A stretch of 64,000 bases of DNA from Eleusine coracana subsp. coracana (taxonomy: Eukaryota > Streptophyta > Magnoliopsida > Poales > Poaceae), in contig CM064424.1 of the NCBI GenBank assembly GCA_032690845.1, positions 51,376,107 to 51,440,106 on the forward strand, given 5' to 3'. A program made the translations under genes and the position numbers. Below the pieces are notes generated by a model that had not been told where the DNA came from, searched no databases, and was given only the letters and a program-made list of their open reading frames with translations. The first letter of the stretch is position 1, and each line of letters opens with the position of its first letter. Positions 43,905 to 55,579 of the stretch are shown here, piece by piece.

Positions 43905-44965
43905 TGGGTGTTGCATTCATGCCTATTAGATGCATTAGGTTTTTGTTGAATGAAAAAGAATTGAAAATCCTTTTAAAATTTGAGTTTGTTTTCATTTAGA
44001 AAAATAGAAAGGGAAAAGGAAAAGAAAGGAGGGAATAAATCCCCAGCCAGCCCTTGGGCCTAATCTCCCACACGTGGCCCAGCTCTCCCCCTCTTACCTT
44101 CCCCCTCCCGGCCTGCCACGGCCATGGGCCGAATTCCCTTTTCCCCCGGCCCACTTCTCCCCTCCCCCCTCCTCTCCCCTTTTCTCCCCCGCCTGGGCCT
44201 CAATGCCCTGAGCGGCCCACCCCCCCTCGGCCTCTCCTCTCCCCTTCTTAGCCTATCCCGCCGTGGGCCGAATCCCCTCCCCTGGCCCAGCTCGCTCTAC
44301 CTCTCCTCCCCCTTCTCTGGTTTGGCCTGCTCGGCCCAGCACCCGCGCGCGCCCGTGCAGCCCGTGCCCAGCACGCCCCGCCGGCCCACCCTGCACCTCG
44401 GCCCACGCCGCGCCCTCGCCCCGCCAGCGCGCCTCCCTCCCCCCGAACCCTAGCGTCGTCGCCGCCGCAGCCAACCGTGGCGTGCGTGCCAAGGTGACCC
44501 GGGGACTCGCGCGCCCATAAATAGCCACCCCGTGCCCTCGCGTCGCGTTTTCCCCACACCACCGCCTCGCCATGCCGCGCCGTCGAGCTCCCCCGCCGTC
44601 GCCGTTTTTCGCCGCCGTGAGGCGATCTTCGGCCGGCCGTTCCCGAGCGTCTCCGCTCGCCCCGCGCCCCTCGGTGAGCCCCTTTCCCTCGCCGCCTCCG
44701 TGGAGCCCTCCCTCGCCACGTCCCGCGCGTCGGCGAGCCATCGCGGCGAGCTCCGAGAAGCCGGCTATGGCCACCGCCGCGTTCGGTCCACCGTGGACCA
44801 TGGTCCACGGGGTCAACCCTGGTCCACGGACCCCATAGACCCAGTCCACGGATTTTAGGGTTTATTTTAATTAGTTAAATCCGAGTTGAATGCCAGTTTT
44901 GCGATTAGGCCCCTCCACTTTGTTTAATTTATATTTTTTGACCTAGTTTTTCGTCAGAACTTTAA

Positions 44966-45295
44966 TTATTTATATTTAAGCCCCTGTGCTTCATTTAAAT
45001 TACTTTTTGTCCTGATTTCTCTGCAAAACTTTTCTAAAATTATATTAGAACCCTAAGTTTTCTTTTAATTATTTTTAGCACCGTATTTTTGTATAAATGC
45101 CCCTAGATTATTCCTAAAATAATATTTTAGTTATTTATATTTAAGCCCCTGTGCTTCATTTAAATTACTTTTTGTCCTGATTTCTCTGCAAAACTTTTCT
45201 AAAATTATATTAGAACCCTAAGTTTTCTTTTAATTATTTTTAGCACCGTATTTTTGTATAAATGCCCCTAGATTATTCCTAAAATAATATTTTAG
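44966..45295. repeat. 165-bp tandem duplication in the 3' LTR
   Basis: Two nearly identical units, 44966-45130 and 45131-45295, beginning TTATTTATATTTAAGCCCCT. The 5' LTR remnant has one copy. Confidence 0.88.
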
Positions 45296-46900
45296 CCCTG
45301 AATTTTACAAAGACAACCCTGTGCCTTCTAGTAATTTTATTTTAGCCCTAAATTTTATAAGTAGTAATTAGGTTGGGCATTTTACACCTAGGCCCCTGAA
45401 CTTATAAATAATTATATTCTAGCCCTGTAAATTTTATAGTTAAGCCCTTGAACTTTTCCAAATTTACTTTTTGGTCCCTAAATTTTATACAAAATATATT
45501 TTCACCCTGATATTTTACAATTTAGTCCCTATACTTTTTTATAAATTACTTTTTGGTCCCTAAAATTTTCATAAACTATATTTTAGATGTATATTTTATA
45601 GGTTAGTCCTTATTTGTCTAAAATTACTTTTAGGTCCTTTAACTTGCCTGTTTTTTTGTTTTAACCCCTGAAACTTCAAATAGCCATAACTTTTCAACCG
45701 TAGCTCAGAAATGAGAAACTCTTTAACCAAAGCGATTGTAGTGTTTAATATTATTCATTCATACATTTTTTATATTATTTTTACTAATTTATTATTTTAA
45801 CCCTAGAACTTTAAACCTTTGTAACTTTTTACTCGTAACTCGGATGGAGACGATTCTTGTGCTCACGTGATCGTAGCAACTTGTACTTTTTCATAGTATT
45901 GTTTCCCTTGTTGTTTGTTACTGTGTGATGTGTTGTTTCTTAGTATGTTTGTATGCTTGTGTTTCCGGTGTGATGTTGAGTAGACGAACCGCTGTTAGAG
46001 AACTTTCGGGATCTCCATCTTGAAGACTTTGAGCAGCAGCAAAGGGAACCAGGCAAGTTTCCTTGATGCATATTGAACCTATGTTTTACATTCCTCACTA
46101 TATCTATGCATGCTTGTTAATATTGAATCCTATGTGTCACTATCCTGTTCCATATTATTCCTCGTCGCCTAGGTTATGGTGTAGTATATTGGTATGGGTA
46201 GGTCATGCTTAGTTCACTTTGTCGGGAATGGAAATGTCTAATGTTAATCTTGATTAATGGTTCACTTTAACATAATCATGAGGGATGGGAAATCATTTTT
46301 AGAAACATGGAACCTAGGGTGATCCAAGCAGGAGGATGATGGTGCGGGTATGCACGTGTACTCAGTACAGTACTGTGGGTTAGTGGTGGTACCTGCTTGG
46401 GATCACAAGGGTAGGTTCGTGGAACATGTAACCATGAAAACCGCACAAAGCACAGGGTTGATATGGGTAGGCTTGGTTTAGTATCGAGATGTCTTTCTAG
46501 TTCTGTGAGTAGTTGAGGAAGGAGGACGGGAGGGTTTACTCTCGGACTCAGGCGATGGACGGTTTACTCCTAGCCACGGCGCTAGAGGGGGCTTCTGTAG
46601 GAACAGTTTAATTCCGCGGTGGTGAAACCTTAGCGTGGATTGGTTGCAAGCTGGGAAGCGCTCTGAAAGACCTTGTGGTGATCTCTTGGACTCACACCTA
46701 CGGTAGTGTGATTTGGGCAACATGGAGACTCTCTAGTCACTGCATTGTGATGAAATCACCAACCTATGGGTAAAGTTGTGCAACCTCTGTAGAGTGTAAA
46801 ACTGTTATAATAGCTGTGCTCACGGTCACGAGCGGCATGGACCTTTCACATGATTAGTGGGTTGTTTATGGGTGGACTTGGTGGGTAGCCAAGTTTGGTT

Positions 46901-47057
46901 TGGGCGGTGTAACCCTTGGTTTGCTACAGGTGGTGTAACCTGTAGTGTGGATTCATATGGGCGGTTTAACCCATGGTTTGCTACAGGCGGTGTAACCTGT
47001 AGTGTGGATTCATATGGGTGGTTTAACCCATGGTTGGTTACAGGTGGTTTAACCTGT
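46901..47057. repeat. 57-bp minisatellite made of alternating hairpins
   Basis: Units at 46901, 46958 and 47015 start with TGGGCGGTTTAACCCA-type inverted repeats; those at 46926, 46983 and 47040 carry ACAGGYGGTGTAACCTGT. Period is 57 bp. Confidence 0.85.
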
Positions 47058-47539
47058 AGTGTTGGACAGATGAGACAACTTGGGGTACTTTTTGCCTAGT
47101 AAATAGGATGGCTTTTCTACTAGGTGTAGGTGCTCATTTATGCAAATAACCTTTATGTCAGCCTTTCTTTTATTAAGCTTGCATGTCATATTTTCCCCCA
47201 CTTGCTGAGTACGGCATGTGCTCACCCTTTCTATTTCCCTTTGTTGTTGTACTATAAACTGCTGCTCAGAAGATGATGGAGATATGGACTACATCGACGA
47301 AGACTACTACTAGACGAGCGTGCCCCCGGTCGATTGCCTATGGTGTTATGGTGTCTTCCGCAGTTATTTATCGAGAGAGTCGTACTTAGTCTTTAATGCA
47401 ATTATTCATGTAATAATGGTACGCTTTAATAATGACATTGGTTATACTGTTATTCACTTTACTGTCGATATGTGTGAAACTTGTTCCTGGGCACACATAT
47501 AATAAGCACTTGGTTTTGTCCTTAAAACCGGGTGTGACA

Positions 47540-48873
47540 AGGAAGGAGACTGATTTTCAGTCAACTTCTTCAAAGAAGAGGCAATGCCGGATCAAGCTCA
47601 AGAAGGCTCCCAGGTTTAACCCTATACTTCTTATCTTCTTATTGTTGATCTCAACATCTCCTGATTTATTTATTTATTCTTGGCAGTCGGACAAGTGATT
47701 CTCAGAGCGCTCAGGGATCTGAGGATACTCGGTCTGCACTCCCACTTCGTCCGACTGGTGTGTCTCATTCGGTTGGCAAATCTTCAAACACGCCGACCAA
47801 AGTGGATAAACTGCTTGAACGGACGGTTCCTGCCTCCACTCCCGAGCCTCTGTCTCAGACCACTCCGACTAATATCTCTTTGCCTATTGACAAAGGTAAA
47901 AGAACTCTTCCTGTAGATGTGTCTGGTCAGCCTGAGGTAGAGGATGCGGAGATTTTGCACCAACACTGGGAGTCCAGCAAGGTAACTCAACATTATGCTT
48001 CTACCTTGCTTCGCTCTCATCTTTTAGCTCACTTATCTTCTGCATATCAGAAAGTGTATGCTCTTGTGGAGCGAAAGCAGGCTAGAGTGGAATATCATGA
48101 AGCCGAAACTTTCGGTATGTCCTTGGTTGCCTAATCTTCTTGTCTTTATGTTTTAGACTAACTTCTTATTTGTCTTGCTAGTCACCGGTCAGCAGCTCTC
48201 CAAGGCTCAAGAGGAAAACAAGAAGCTGTTGGCTGACCGACAAGAGATAAACAAGGTCTTAGACCAAGTTCGTGCAGATCTGGCTGGTAAGTTTTCCTAC
48301 CATCCATATTTAAGCAATCTGCTGACCACTCTAACGCTAAAAGCTTTACTTTTAGCTCGCGATCAAATTGGCTGAAGACCAGAAGACCAACAGAGGTTCA
48401 TTGATGCCTTGAAGGGTTGAGAAGGAAAGCCTCTCCAAATTGGCTAAAGACCAGAAGACCAAGATCACTCGGCTGCAGGAGGAGCTGAAGGGGTCTGACG
48501 CAAAGATAGAGGAGGCTAAGGCTGTGTCCAAATCTTTCAAATGTAAACTTGCCAGTAAGCCTTCGACTTCTTCCTTCTGCTTGATTCTTCTGTTGATCAT
48601 ACTGACCAATAATTATTATTTGCAGCTCTATCTTATTCCGCTCGAAAAGCAATGAACTATGTTCATGCTAACCGAGTAGAGCAGACCGGTCACTCTCTGG
48701 ACTACTTGTTGGAGCATGCTTCGGAAGCCATTGCTCATAACACTCGGCGAGTGGCGACCGAAGCCGGGAGTCAAGTGCTGGCGATTTGCCAATCCTGGTC
48801 TCCTGCTCTGCCATTGGACATAGCTAAGTATAGAATGAAAATCATCAAAAAATCTTTCATTAAAAAAGACTAA
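47540..48873 (+). pseudogene. Inner Tat antisense gene, 3' part (coiled coil)
   Basis: Resumes after the Tekay/Del element with a basic stretch (SSKKRQCRIKLKKAP). Exons appear separated by GT/AG introns, for example about 47612-47686, 48114-48180 and 48287-48357. Exons carry a Ser/Thr/Pro-rich region (47700-47950), then HQHWESSKVTQHY and coiled-coil segments (AYQKVYALVERKQARVEYH, QLSKAQEENKKLLADRQ, TKITRLQEELKGSDAKIEE). The last exon (48626-48873) includes SHSLDYLLEHASEAIAH-like sequence and SQVLAICQSWSP, matching the outer copy (AQVLAIAKSHIP). It ends at 48873, 42 bp from the minus-strand integrase stop, so the two genes are tail to tail. The frame is damaged near 48360-48420. Confidence 0.65.
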
Positions 48874-48914
48874 AGTTTCATTCATAAATAATGTATAAAT
48901 ACACAAAATAATAG

Positions 48915-50549
48915 CTAAGCATAGAAACAACATAGCTGATTTATGTTCCAGGAGTGTGGAATACCATCGCCGTCTTCATACATCAGTCGATAAGCCCCCG
49001 AGCGAGTGACTTCTTTCACTACGTACAGTCCTTCCCACTTTGGAGAGAGCTTATGTTGATTCTTTGTCGATTGCACTCGGTGATGCACTAGGTCTCCAAT
49101 TTGAAAGTGGTGACTGCGAATGTTCTTATCATAATAACGACGCAAGCCTTGTTGGTAGAGTGCCGACCGAAATAGAGTGCGATCACGCAACTCCTCTGCC
49201 GCAATCAAATCAATCTCTCGGTTTTCCTCAGAAAGCTTTTCATCGTACGCTTGAACTCGTGCCGAGACAAGGCTGACCTCAGTCGGCAACATAGCTTCTG
49301 AGCCATAGACCAATGAAAAAGGTGACTGTCCAGTAGCCCGACTAGTGTTTGTTCAAAGCCCCCAAAGGACTGAAGGCAACTCCTTGACCCACCAACCGGC
49401 ATAAGGTTTGAGTCTGTCAAATATCCGTGGCTTTAATCCTTGAAGAATCATACCATTGGCCCGTTCGACCTGCCCATTGCTTTTCGGATGAGCCACTGAT
49501 ACAAAGTGGATTTTTATTCCCATCTCATCGGCAAAGTCCCGAAACTCCTCTGAAGTGAATTGAGTGCCATTATCGGTAATGTTATCATGAGGAACTCCAA
49601 ACCAAGTGAATATGTCTTTGACAAACTCGATCGCCTTCTTGGATGTAATCTTGCCGACCGGCTTCGCTTCAATCCACTTGGTGAATTTGTCGATAGCAAC
49701 AAACAAGTGAGTAAACCCGCCTGGCGCTTTCTTGAAAGGACCGACAATATCAAGCCCCCAAACAGCAAAAGGCCAAGTCAATGGTATCATGTGAAGTTGC
49801 TGTGAAGGCACATGTGTTTGTTGAGCGAAGAATTGACAACCCTCACACTTCCGAACAACTTGGTGTGCATCTTCGACCGCTGTGGGCCAATAAAACCCTT
49901 GCCAGAAAGCTTTGCCGACCAAAGTCCTGGAAGTTGCATGATTGCCGCATAATCCCGAATGAATCTCATCTACCAACTTCTGGCCTTCAGGAATTGAGAT
50001 GCATTGCATCAAAATGTTGGAACCACCCCTTTTGTAAAGTTGGTCCCCCACCAACAAATATCCTCGAGATCGGATCTCCAATCTTTGCTGCTCATCAGGA
50101 TCCGAGGGCAGCGTTCCCTTATCCAAATACTGAATGAGTGGGTCGCGCCAGTCGGTCTTGGAGACATCATCGTCAACGAGATTAGCAACAATACTCATCA
50201 ACACGTCCGACCGGGGAGAAATTGTTGGTGAATCCAGAACATGTAGGAAAACACCCGGCGGTACTGCAGACCGAGATGATCCTATCTTGGCCAACTCATC
50301 AGCCGCCTGGTTATTATCTCGGAGAACATGTGTGAACTTCAATCCATCAAACTTGTCTTCGAGTTTTCGTACTTCTTGGCAATAAGCACTCATGTTGTCA
50401 TCTAAACAATTCCAATCCTTGGTGACCTGATTAATAACCAAGGCCGAGTCACCAAATATGTCGATGCGCTTAATGCCGAGTGACACAACAATGCGCAGAC
50501 CGTGTAGGAGAGCTTCATATTCCGTAGCATTATTAGACGCGCGAAACAT
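48915..50549 (-). pseudogene. Inner Tat second RNase H and integrase
   Basis: The frame 50549-49353 carries the archaeal-type RNase H (ATEYEALLHGLRIVVSLG, GDSALVINQVTKDW, AADELAKIGSSRS). The integrase zinc region follows (HSGLCGNHATSRT, CEGCQFF) and the catalytic core with LDIVGPF, ITDNGTQF and GQVERANG; all three acidic residues are present. The frame breaks at about 49313-49353, and the C-terminal part is 49313-48915 (MVYGSEAMLPTEVSL, QIGDLVHHRVQSTKN, WEGLYVVKEVTRSGAYRL). An in-frame TGA at 50565-50567 separates it from the upstream part, which starts the same RNase H (FDGSHQLRGAGAG). Confidence 0.87.
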
Positions 50550-50564
50550 GATTTGAAGGACATA

Positions 50565-51989
50565 TCAAAGCCTTTCTCCAGTAGGCGAGATAAATACAAG
50601 TCCCGCACCTGCCCCTCGTAATTGATGGGAACCATCAAAGTACATTTTCCAGTACTCGATATCTTGGGCAGCAGGAGGATTTTGAATCTCTGTCCACTTG
50701 GCAACGAATTCAGCTAACGCTTGTCCCTTTATAGCCGACCGAGGCGTGAACGTAATAGTATATTGACCAAGTTCGACTGCCCACTTGGCTATTTTTCCTT
50801 CAGCTTCTCGGTTATGTAACACCGTCCCGAGTGAAAAAGATGTTTGAACTTTAATTGGATGAGCTTGGAAATAGTGCTTCAACTTCCTCGAGGTGATCAA
50901 TAATGCATATAACAACTTTAAGAGATGCTGGTACCTTGTCTTAGAGGCGCTGAGAACCTCACTCACAAAGTAGACCAGATGTTGTACTTTTTGCACGTGT
51001 CCCTCTTCTTCTCGGTCGACTATCAAAACAGTACTCACAACCTGGATTGTGGCCAAGATGTAAAGCTGAAGTTTTTCTCCTAGCTCCGGAGGCACCAAAA
51101 CTGGAATACTGCTAAGATGAATCTTTAATTCATCTAGTGCCAACTGCGCGTCCTCAGTCCAAACAAAGTCGTCCTGCTTTTTAAGCAATCGGAAGAGTGG
51201 TAACCCCCTAACCCCCAATCGGGAAATAAAGTGACTCAAGGATGCCATGCATCCAGTTAGCTTCTGAACATCCCTTTGAGAATTAGGCGGCTTCATATCA
51301 AGGATTGTCTTGATTTTATCTGGGTTAGCCTCTATACCTCGTTTCGAAACGATGTAACCGAGTAACTTTCCCGATGGAACCCCAAAAATACACTTTTTAG
51401 GATTCAGCTTCATTGAATAATGTCTCAGATTGTCAAAGGTTTCTGCCAGGTCAAAGAGAAGTTCTTCAACTTTCCGAGTCTTGACAACGATGTCATTAAC
51501 ATATGCTTCAGCATTCCGACCGATCTGAGTGGCAAGGCAGCATTGAATACCTCATTGGTAAGTCACGCCATCATTTTTTAGACCGAACGGCATAGTGATT
51601 TAACAATAGGCGCTGAAGGGTGTTATAAAGGAAGTCTTGATCTGATCTTCGACTCTCAATGGGATCTGGTGATAGCCTGAATAGGCATCAAGAAAGCTTA
51701 AAAGCTCACACCCAGCTGTCGAATCTACAATCTGATCAATACAAGGAAGAGCGAAGGGGTCTTTCGAGCAGACCTTGTTGACATCGGTATAATCAACACA
51801 CATCCTCCACTCTTTATTCTTTTTAGGTACAAGGACTGGATTTGCTAACCAGTCGGGATGACACACCTCCTTTATAAACTTAGCTTCTAATAATCTAACT
51901 ATCTCCTTCTTCATAGCGTCCTTGCGGTCTTGCGCAAATCTTCTAAGCCTTTGGCGAACGGGGGTAGCCCCTAGAGGTACCCTTAACAC
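50565..51989 (-). pseudogene. Inner Tat reverse transcriptase and first RNase H
   Basis: The frame 51989-51600 has RVPLGATPVRQRLRRF, KEVCHPDWLANPVLVPKKN, WRMCVDYTDVNK and FLDAYSGYHQIPL. The frame 51413-50565 has the thumb and RNase H (KLNPKKCIFGVPSGKLLGY, LTGCMASLSHFISRLG, SRKLKHYFQAHPIKVQT). Between them the catalytic loop reads AYVNDIV: the first Asp of the YxDD motif is Asn (51495-51497), so polymerase activity would be lost. Stops near 51600 and 51550 add to this. Confidence 0.85.
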
Positions 51990-52247
51990 GTGCTCAATCT
52001 TTTCCCTAGGAACTCCCGATATGTCAGATGGTTTCCATGCAAAGATATTCCAATTTTCCTGGAGAAAAAGAGTGAGCGCGATTTCCTATTTTTCATCAAG
52101 GTTGACCCCAGCATAAGTCACCTTATCAGGGTCCTCAGGATCGAGCAAAATCTCCTTGGTTTGGATGTCATCGGTCTAGATCTTGTCCTTGGTAGGTTTC
52201 TTTGTAGGAACCTCCGTTCCAGTCTGCTCCTCTATACCGACCGTCTT

Positions 52248-53357
52248 CTAGATCTCCTTTTGGTCTGATAGCATCAACTGTTTGGTAGCCATCTCACCAC
52301 TCTGTACATCGCAATCAAAAGAATTCCGAAGATCAAAGTGGAGGGAGATTATTCCGTTCGGGCCTGGCATCTTGAGGGTGAGATATGGATAGTGCGGCAC
52401 TGCCATAAATCTGGCCATCGCCGGTCGACCGATGATAGCATGGTATGCTGACTCAAAGTCTGCCACCTGGAAAAGGATATGCTCCATCCTAAAATTATCA
52501 CGGGTGCCAAAGGTGACTGGCAGAGTGATTTGTCCAATTGGGACTGAAGTCTTGCCAGGCACAATCCCATGGAAGGGTGAAGAACTCGGTTGGAGGTCAT
52601 TGATTGATAGACCGAGCTCTTGAAGGGTCCTCGTGAAGATTAGGTCCAAACTGCTTCCTCCATTGATGAGTACTCTGTTGAACTTCACCTCCTTCATAGT
52701 CCCAGCAAGCACCAATGGGTAGCGACCTGGTTTTGGTAGATGTTTTGATTGGTCCGACCGATCAAAGGTGATTGGCATCTCAGACCACCTCATGTACTGA
52801 GGCATAGCTGGCTCCACTGAGTTAATCTCTCGAAGCTCTATCTTTTGCTTGCGCTTGGATGTATAGGCATCCGGGCCTCCAAAGACGAAGTTTACTTCTT
52901 TGCGGGGCTCCTGGAACTCTCCCGAATCATCCTTGTCATCATCATCCTTAGGCTTGTCTTTGTTGCTGTTGTTGCGCCTTGGAGGATCTTTGGCCACCTT
53001 GAGCGCAGTTGTTGCAAAACCCTTCAGATAATAGTAATCCTTTGCTTTGTGGTTTCCCTTGGCATGCCAAGGGAAAATGCCACTCAGCAACTCATCAGTA
53101 GACGGCTGGTTCATCCGAGGATTCTTCCGAAACCGGTCTACTGTGATGACAGCATTGTCAGGTTTTCTCTTCTTGTCCTTCTTGGAGGACTCAGGCTTAG
53201 TCCGATCGCTTTTCCTTGCCCTTTCCTCGGATATCATCAAGTGCAGATTCCCCTGATGCATACTTATCAGCAATCTTGAAGCACTCTTGAGCAGTGAGCT
53301 TGAGATCATGGTTCCTCCGATCGATTTCCCAGACCAGATCATCACTACGAATTCCAC
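52248..53357 (-). pseudogene. Inner Tat gag C-terminus and protease
   Basis: 369 open codons. The first third is basic gag linker (KSDRTKPESSKKDKKRKPDN). A knuckle-like YYYLKGF replaces the usual Cys ligands. Protease follows with VLINGGSSLDLIF: the active-site Asp is Asn (codon 52662-52664), so the protease would be dead. The second conserved block is YHAIIGRPAMARF. The end is acidic and basic (ATKQLMLSDQKEI). The frame precedes the RT frame with a gap of about 260 bp containing stops. Confidence 0.82.
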
Positions 53358-53379
53358 CTAGGAAGGCAGGAATGATTTG

Positions 53380-54873
53380 CTAATCGGGGTCGTTGGGGAT
53401 CTCAGTTTTCTTAGCGCAAAACCGCTTGATGTAGTCACGAAGAGGCTCGTCTCCTTTCTGCTTGATCCGAGTGAGGTCGAAGTGGTTGCCCGGTCGGTTG
53501 CAAGTTGCTTGGAAACTTTCTATGAGTTTCCGGTTGAGGTCTCCCCAGGATGTGACTGACTCCTCAGGTAAAGATGTGAGCCATATCTGAACGGTAGGCT
53601 CTATGCAAACCGGAAGGTAATTAGCCATTACGTAGGAATCACCTCTAGCCGACCAGATCACCGTGCTATAGAGTTGTAACCACTCTCGGGGATTGGTTTG
53701 TCCATCATATTTTTTGATGGGAACTGGCTTGAATCCTTTCGGCCATCGAGCAATGCGAAGCCGAGAAACGTAAGCCTTGATGGCATCAATCTCGTCATCA
53801 GTCGGCGTTGGTGACCATCTTTATCGGTCTGGGGACGTAGTTGGGTTACGATGATGGCACGGGCCAACATCCTCGTCATGACGACGTCGTCGATTGCCAT
53901 CATTATTGCGCTGATCCCGATCATCATGTCGACGTCGATCATCGCGGTTGTTTCTTAGAGGAGGATTCTGACGATCATCCCGTTGGTTATCCCGTCGGTC
54001 TTCTCGTCGGTCGTCCCATCGGTCTTCCCATCGGGCGTCCATCCTTTGTTCACGCCGCTCTTCCTCATAGCGTCGGTTGTCCCGAGCGCGTTCCTCATGA
54101 TGAGAGTTGATGGTGTCTCGTCCATCATGGAGGCTGAGAGAATTTCTCAGATCTTCGCGTCTTCGCCGACCCTGAGGAGATATATGGCTGGAACTTGCGA
54201 CCGACTGAGACTTTGCAGCATCTTGTGCTGCTGCAGCTTTGAGCATAGCCACCGCCTTCTGCATAGCAGGAGTTTGATAGTGGGCATCGACCATTAAGGT
54301 GTCGAGCAATGTCTTGGCCCCGGTGATGTTGTTCTGTGGGGTGTGGTAGACCTTAACACCATCCACTTCAAGGTCAGGGCCAAGATCTAGTCGGCGTGCA
54401 TTATGCGACCCGCGCGACCCTCTTGGTTGACGGTGGTGACCGACCGATAATTCATCCGCTAGCGGGTTATCATCCTGTCGGCCTCCTTCGACCGGCTGGT
54501 TTTGGAGACCACCGACTGGATTCCCTTCTTCTTCGGCATCTGGATCCTCTTGGTTTCCAGCAGCAGGATCTACTATCTCCACCATGTTGACTGTATGGGG
54601 ATATGAGTAGGTCGATTCGACCGTGTCCTCATCAAAAGACCGGTCTGGTGTCGAGTCATATACGAAGGAAGAGTCTTCCTGCTCGGATCTGAGTGGGATC
54701 AATGCAGGAATAATGTCGGATGAACTCGGTGATCGCGCCATGGGGCTGGCTACGATCGAGTCTGATCTGTAGTCATTCAGACCTAGGGCTCCATTGTTGT
54801 CGACCGTAAAGTCGAGCGATCCAAAGGAGATCTTGAAGTCCGGAGAGTATTGGATGATGGGAAGTTCGGCCAT
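53380..54873 (-). pseudogene. Inner Tat gag
   Basis: The start is taken at 54873 (MAELPIIQYSPDFKISFG), just downstream of the primer site. The first part (to 53821) has acidic and repetitive stretches, including an Arg/Asp-rich block of about 80 residues (RWDDRREDRRDNQRDD and similar). After a stop and frameshift (53821-53660) the Retrotrans_gag core follows at 53661-53380 (VQIWLTSLPEESVTSWGDL, FQATCNRPGNHFDL, EPLRDYIKRFCAK). This core packages element RNA in the particle. Two frame breaks are visible. The Arg/Asp block also yields an open frame on the opposite strand, which I do not regard as a gene. Confidence 0.82.
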
Positions 54874-54905
54874 CGTAGTCGACGGAGAATCCTGGCGAGC
54901 CTTGT

Positions 54906-54924
54906 CCCCTTCCTGGCGCGCCAA
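54906..54924 (-). other. Inner Tat primer binding site
   Basis: Minus-strand TTGGCGCGCCAGGAAGGGG next to the 5' LTR. It agrees with the primer-site form usual in plant Tat elements; I do not assign the tRNA with certainty. Confidence 0.65.
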
Positions 54925-54925
54925 C

Positions 54926-55333
54926 TATCGATGCTCAAGACTAGTAGTAAATATATAGGGCTACGTCGAGACCAAGAACTACGATGGTTACACAAGACGC
55001 CAAATTATACAAGTTCGGGCCCTCTCAATGAGAGTAAAAACCCTACATCCTGTGTTCTGTATTGTATTGATTGTTCCGAGATGTTAAGCCTAAATTGCCT
55101 CTAACTAACTCTCGACCCCTCCTCATGGGGGGTACCCTACCGCCTTATATATCCGGTCGGTAGGGGGTACAAGCAGAGTCCTATTCGTACTCTACAATGG
55201 TTCCATATAGCAAGTCTAATCTTTCTTATCTTGCACTCCAAGCCGAGTCGGTCGGCTTCCTTGTTGATGAAGTACCCGGTCGGTCATCGACTTTAACCTT
55301 GTATGAGGATACCCATAAAGCAAGTATCCCACA
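54926..55333 (-). repeat. Inner Tat 5' LTR
   Basis: 408 bp, aligned end to end with 38226-38633 without visible indels. Its left terminal TG is changed to TA. Confidence 0.9.
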
Positions 55334-55338
55334 GTCTT
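55334..55338. other. Target duplication, right copy (inner Tat)
   Basis: GTCTT, identical to 38221-38225. Confidence 0.88.
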
Positions 55339-55579
55339 GGTCCTCAACAGACGACATGAACCCTAGGGACTAAGTAACCCACTTGGTCGACATGTACGAG
55401 TTGTTGTGATACCAGGTATCAGTATTTGAGTCATCATTTATACAATATCATCAATTATTTCACAGAAATCATAAATTGTTTAACAAAGCATCATGACCAT
55501 GATATATATGTATGTATTTAAACGATACAAAATAAACAGATTACAATAAACTATGAGAACTAAGCATAGAAATGACATA
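55339..55579. other. Outer Tat spacer right of the inner element
   Basis: AT-rich, no gene seen. ATGAACCCTAGGGACTAAG at 55356 resembles ATGAACCATGGAGACTAAG at about 38166, left of the inner element, so the spacer carries degenerate direct repeats. Confidence 0.5.

Larger units (their letters stand above)
40300..47539 (+). mobile_element. Tekay/Del-lineage element, internally deleted, in the antisense gene
   Basis: A 5' LTR remnant (40300-42372), a 1.3-kb internal remnant (42373-43706) and a full 3' LTR (43707-47539, 3833 bp). The polypurine tract AAGGGGGG (43693-43700) and the preceding CTCGGGACGAGATTC are typical of the lineage. The pol region is gone. The right flank AGGAA (47540-47544) has no partner because the left end was deleted. 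Confidence 0.85.
43707..47539 (+). repeat. Tekay/Del 3' LTR
   Basis: 3833 bp with inverted ends TGTCACACCC and GGGTGTGACA. It contains a (ATT)n run (43866-43901), a C-rich region (44090-44850) with TATA-like CCCATAAATAGCC at 44513-44525, an AT-rich degenerate repeat block (44900-45800), a 165-bp tandem duplication and a hairpin minisatellite (46901-47057). The Pro/Arg/Ala-rich open frames at 44124-44858 come from the GC-rich LTR sequence. Confidence 0.9.
38226..55333 (-). mobile_element. Inner Tat-lineage element with both LTRs and antisense gene
   Basis: Two 408-bp LTRs (38226-38633 and 54926-55333) with GTCTT target duplication. Minus-strand gag 53380-54873, protease 52248-53357, RT 50565-51989, second RNase H and integrase 48915-50549. 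A plus-strand antisense gene lies at 39567-48873, split by a Tekay/Del element at about 40300-47539. The total without that insertion is close to 9.9 kb. All pol parts carry lesions. LTRs differ at about 25 of 408 positions by hand count, almost all transitions. Confidence 0.9.

Noticed and set aside
46857..47099. An 80-residue frame with repeated GGVTCSVDSYG units.
   Set aside because: It is the translation of the 57-bp hairpin minisatellite in the LTR.
53841..54297. Plus-strand frames of 89 and 104 residues.
   Set aside because: Antisense shadows of the Arg/Asp-rich block of the inner Tat gag.
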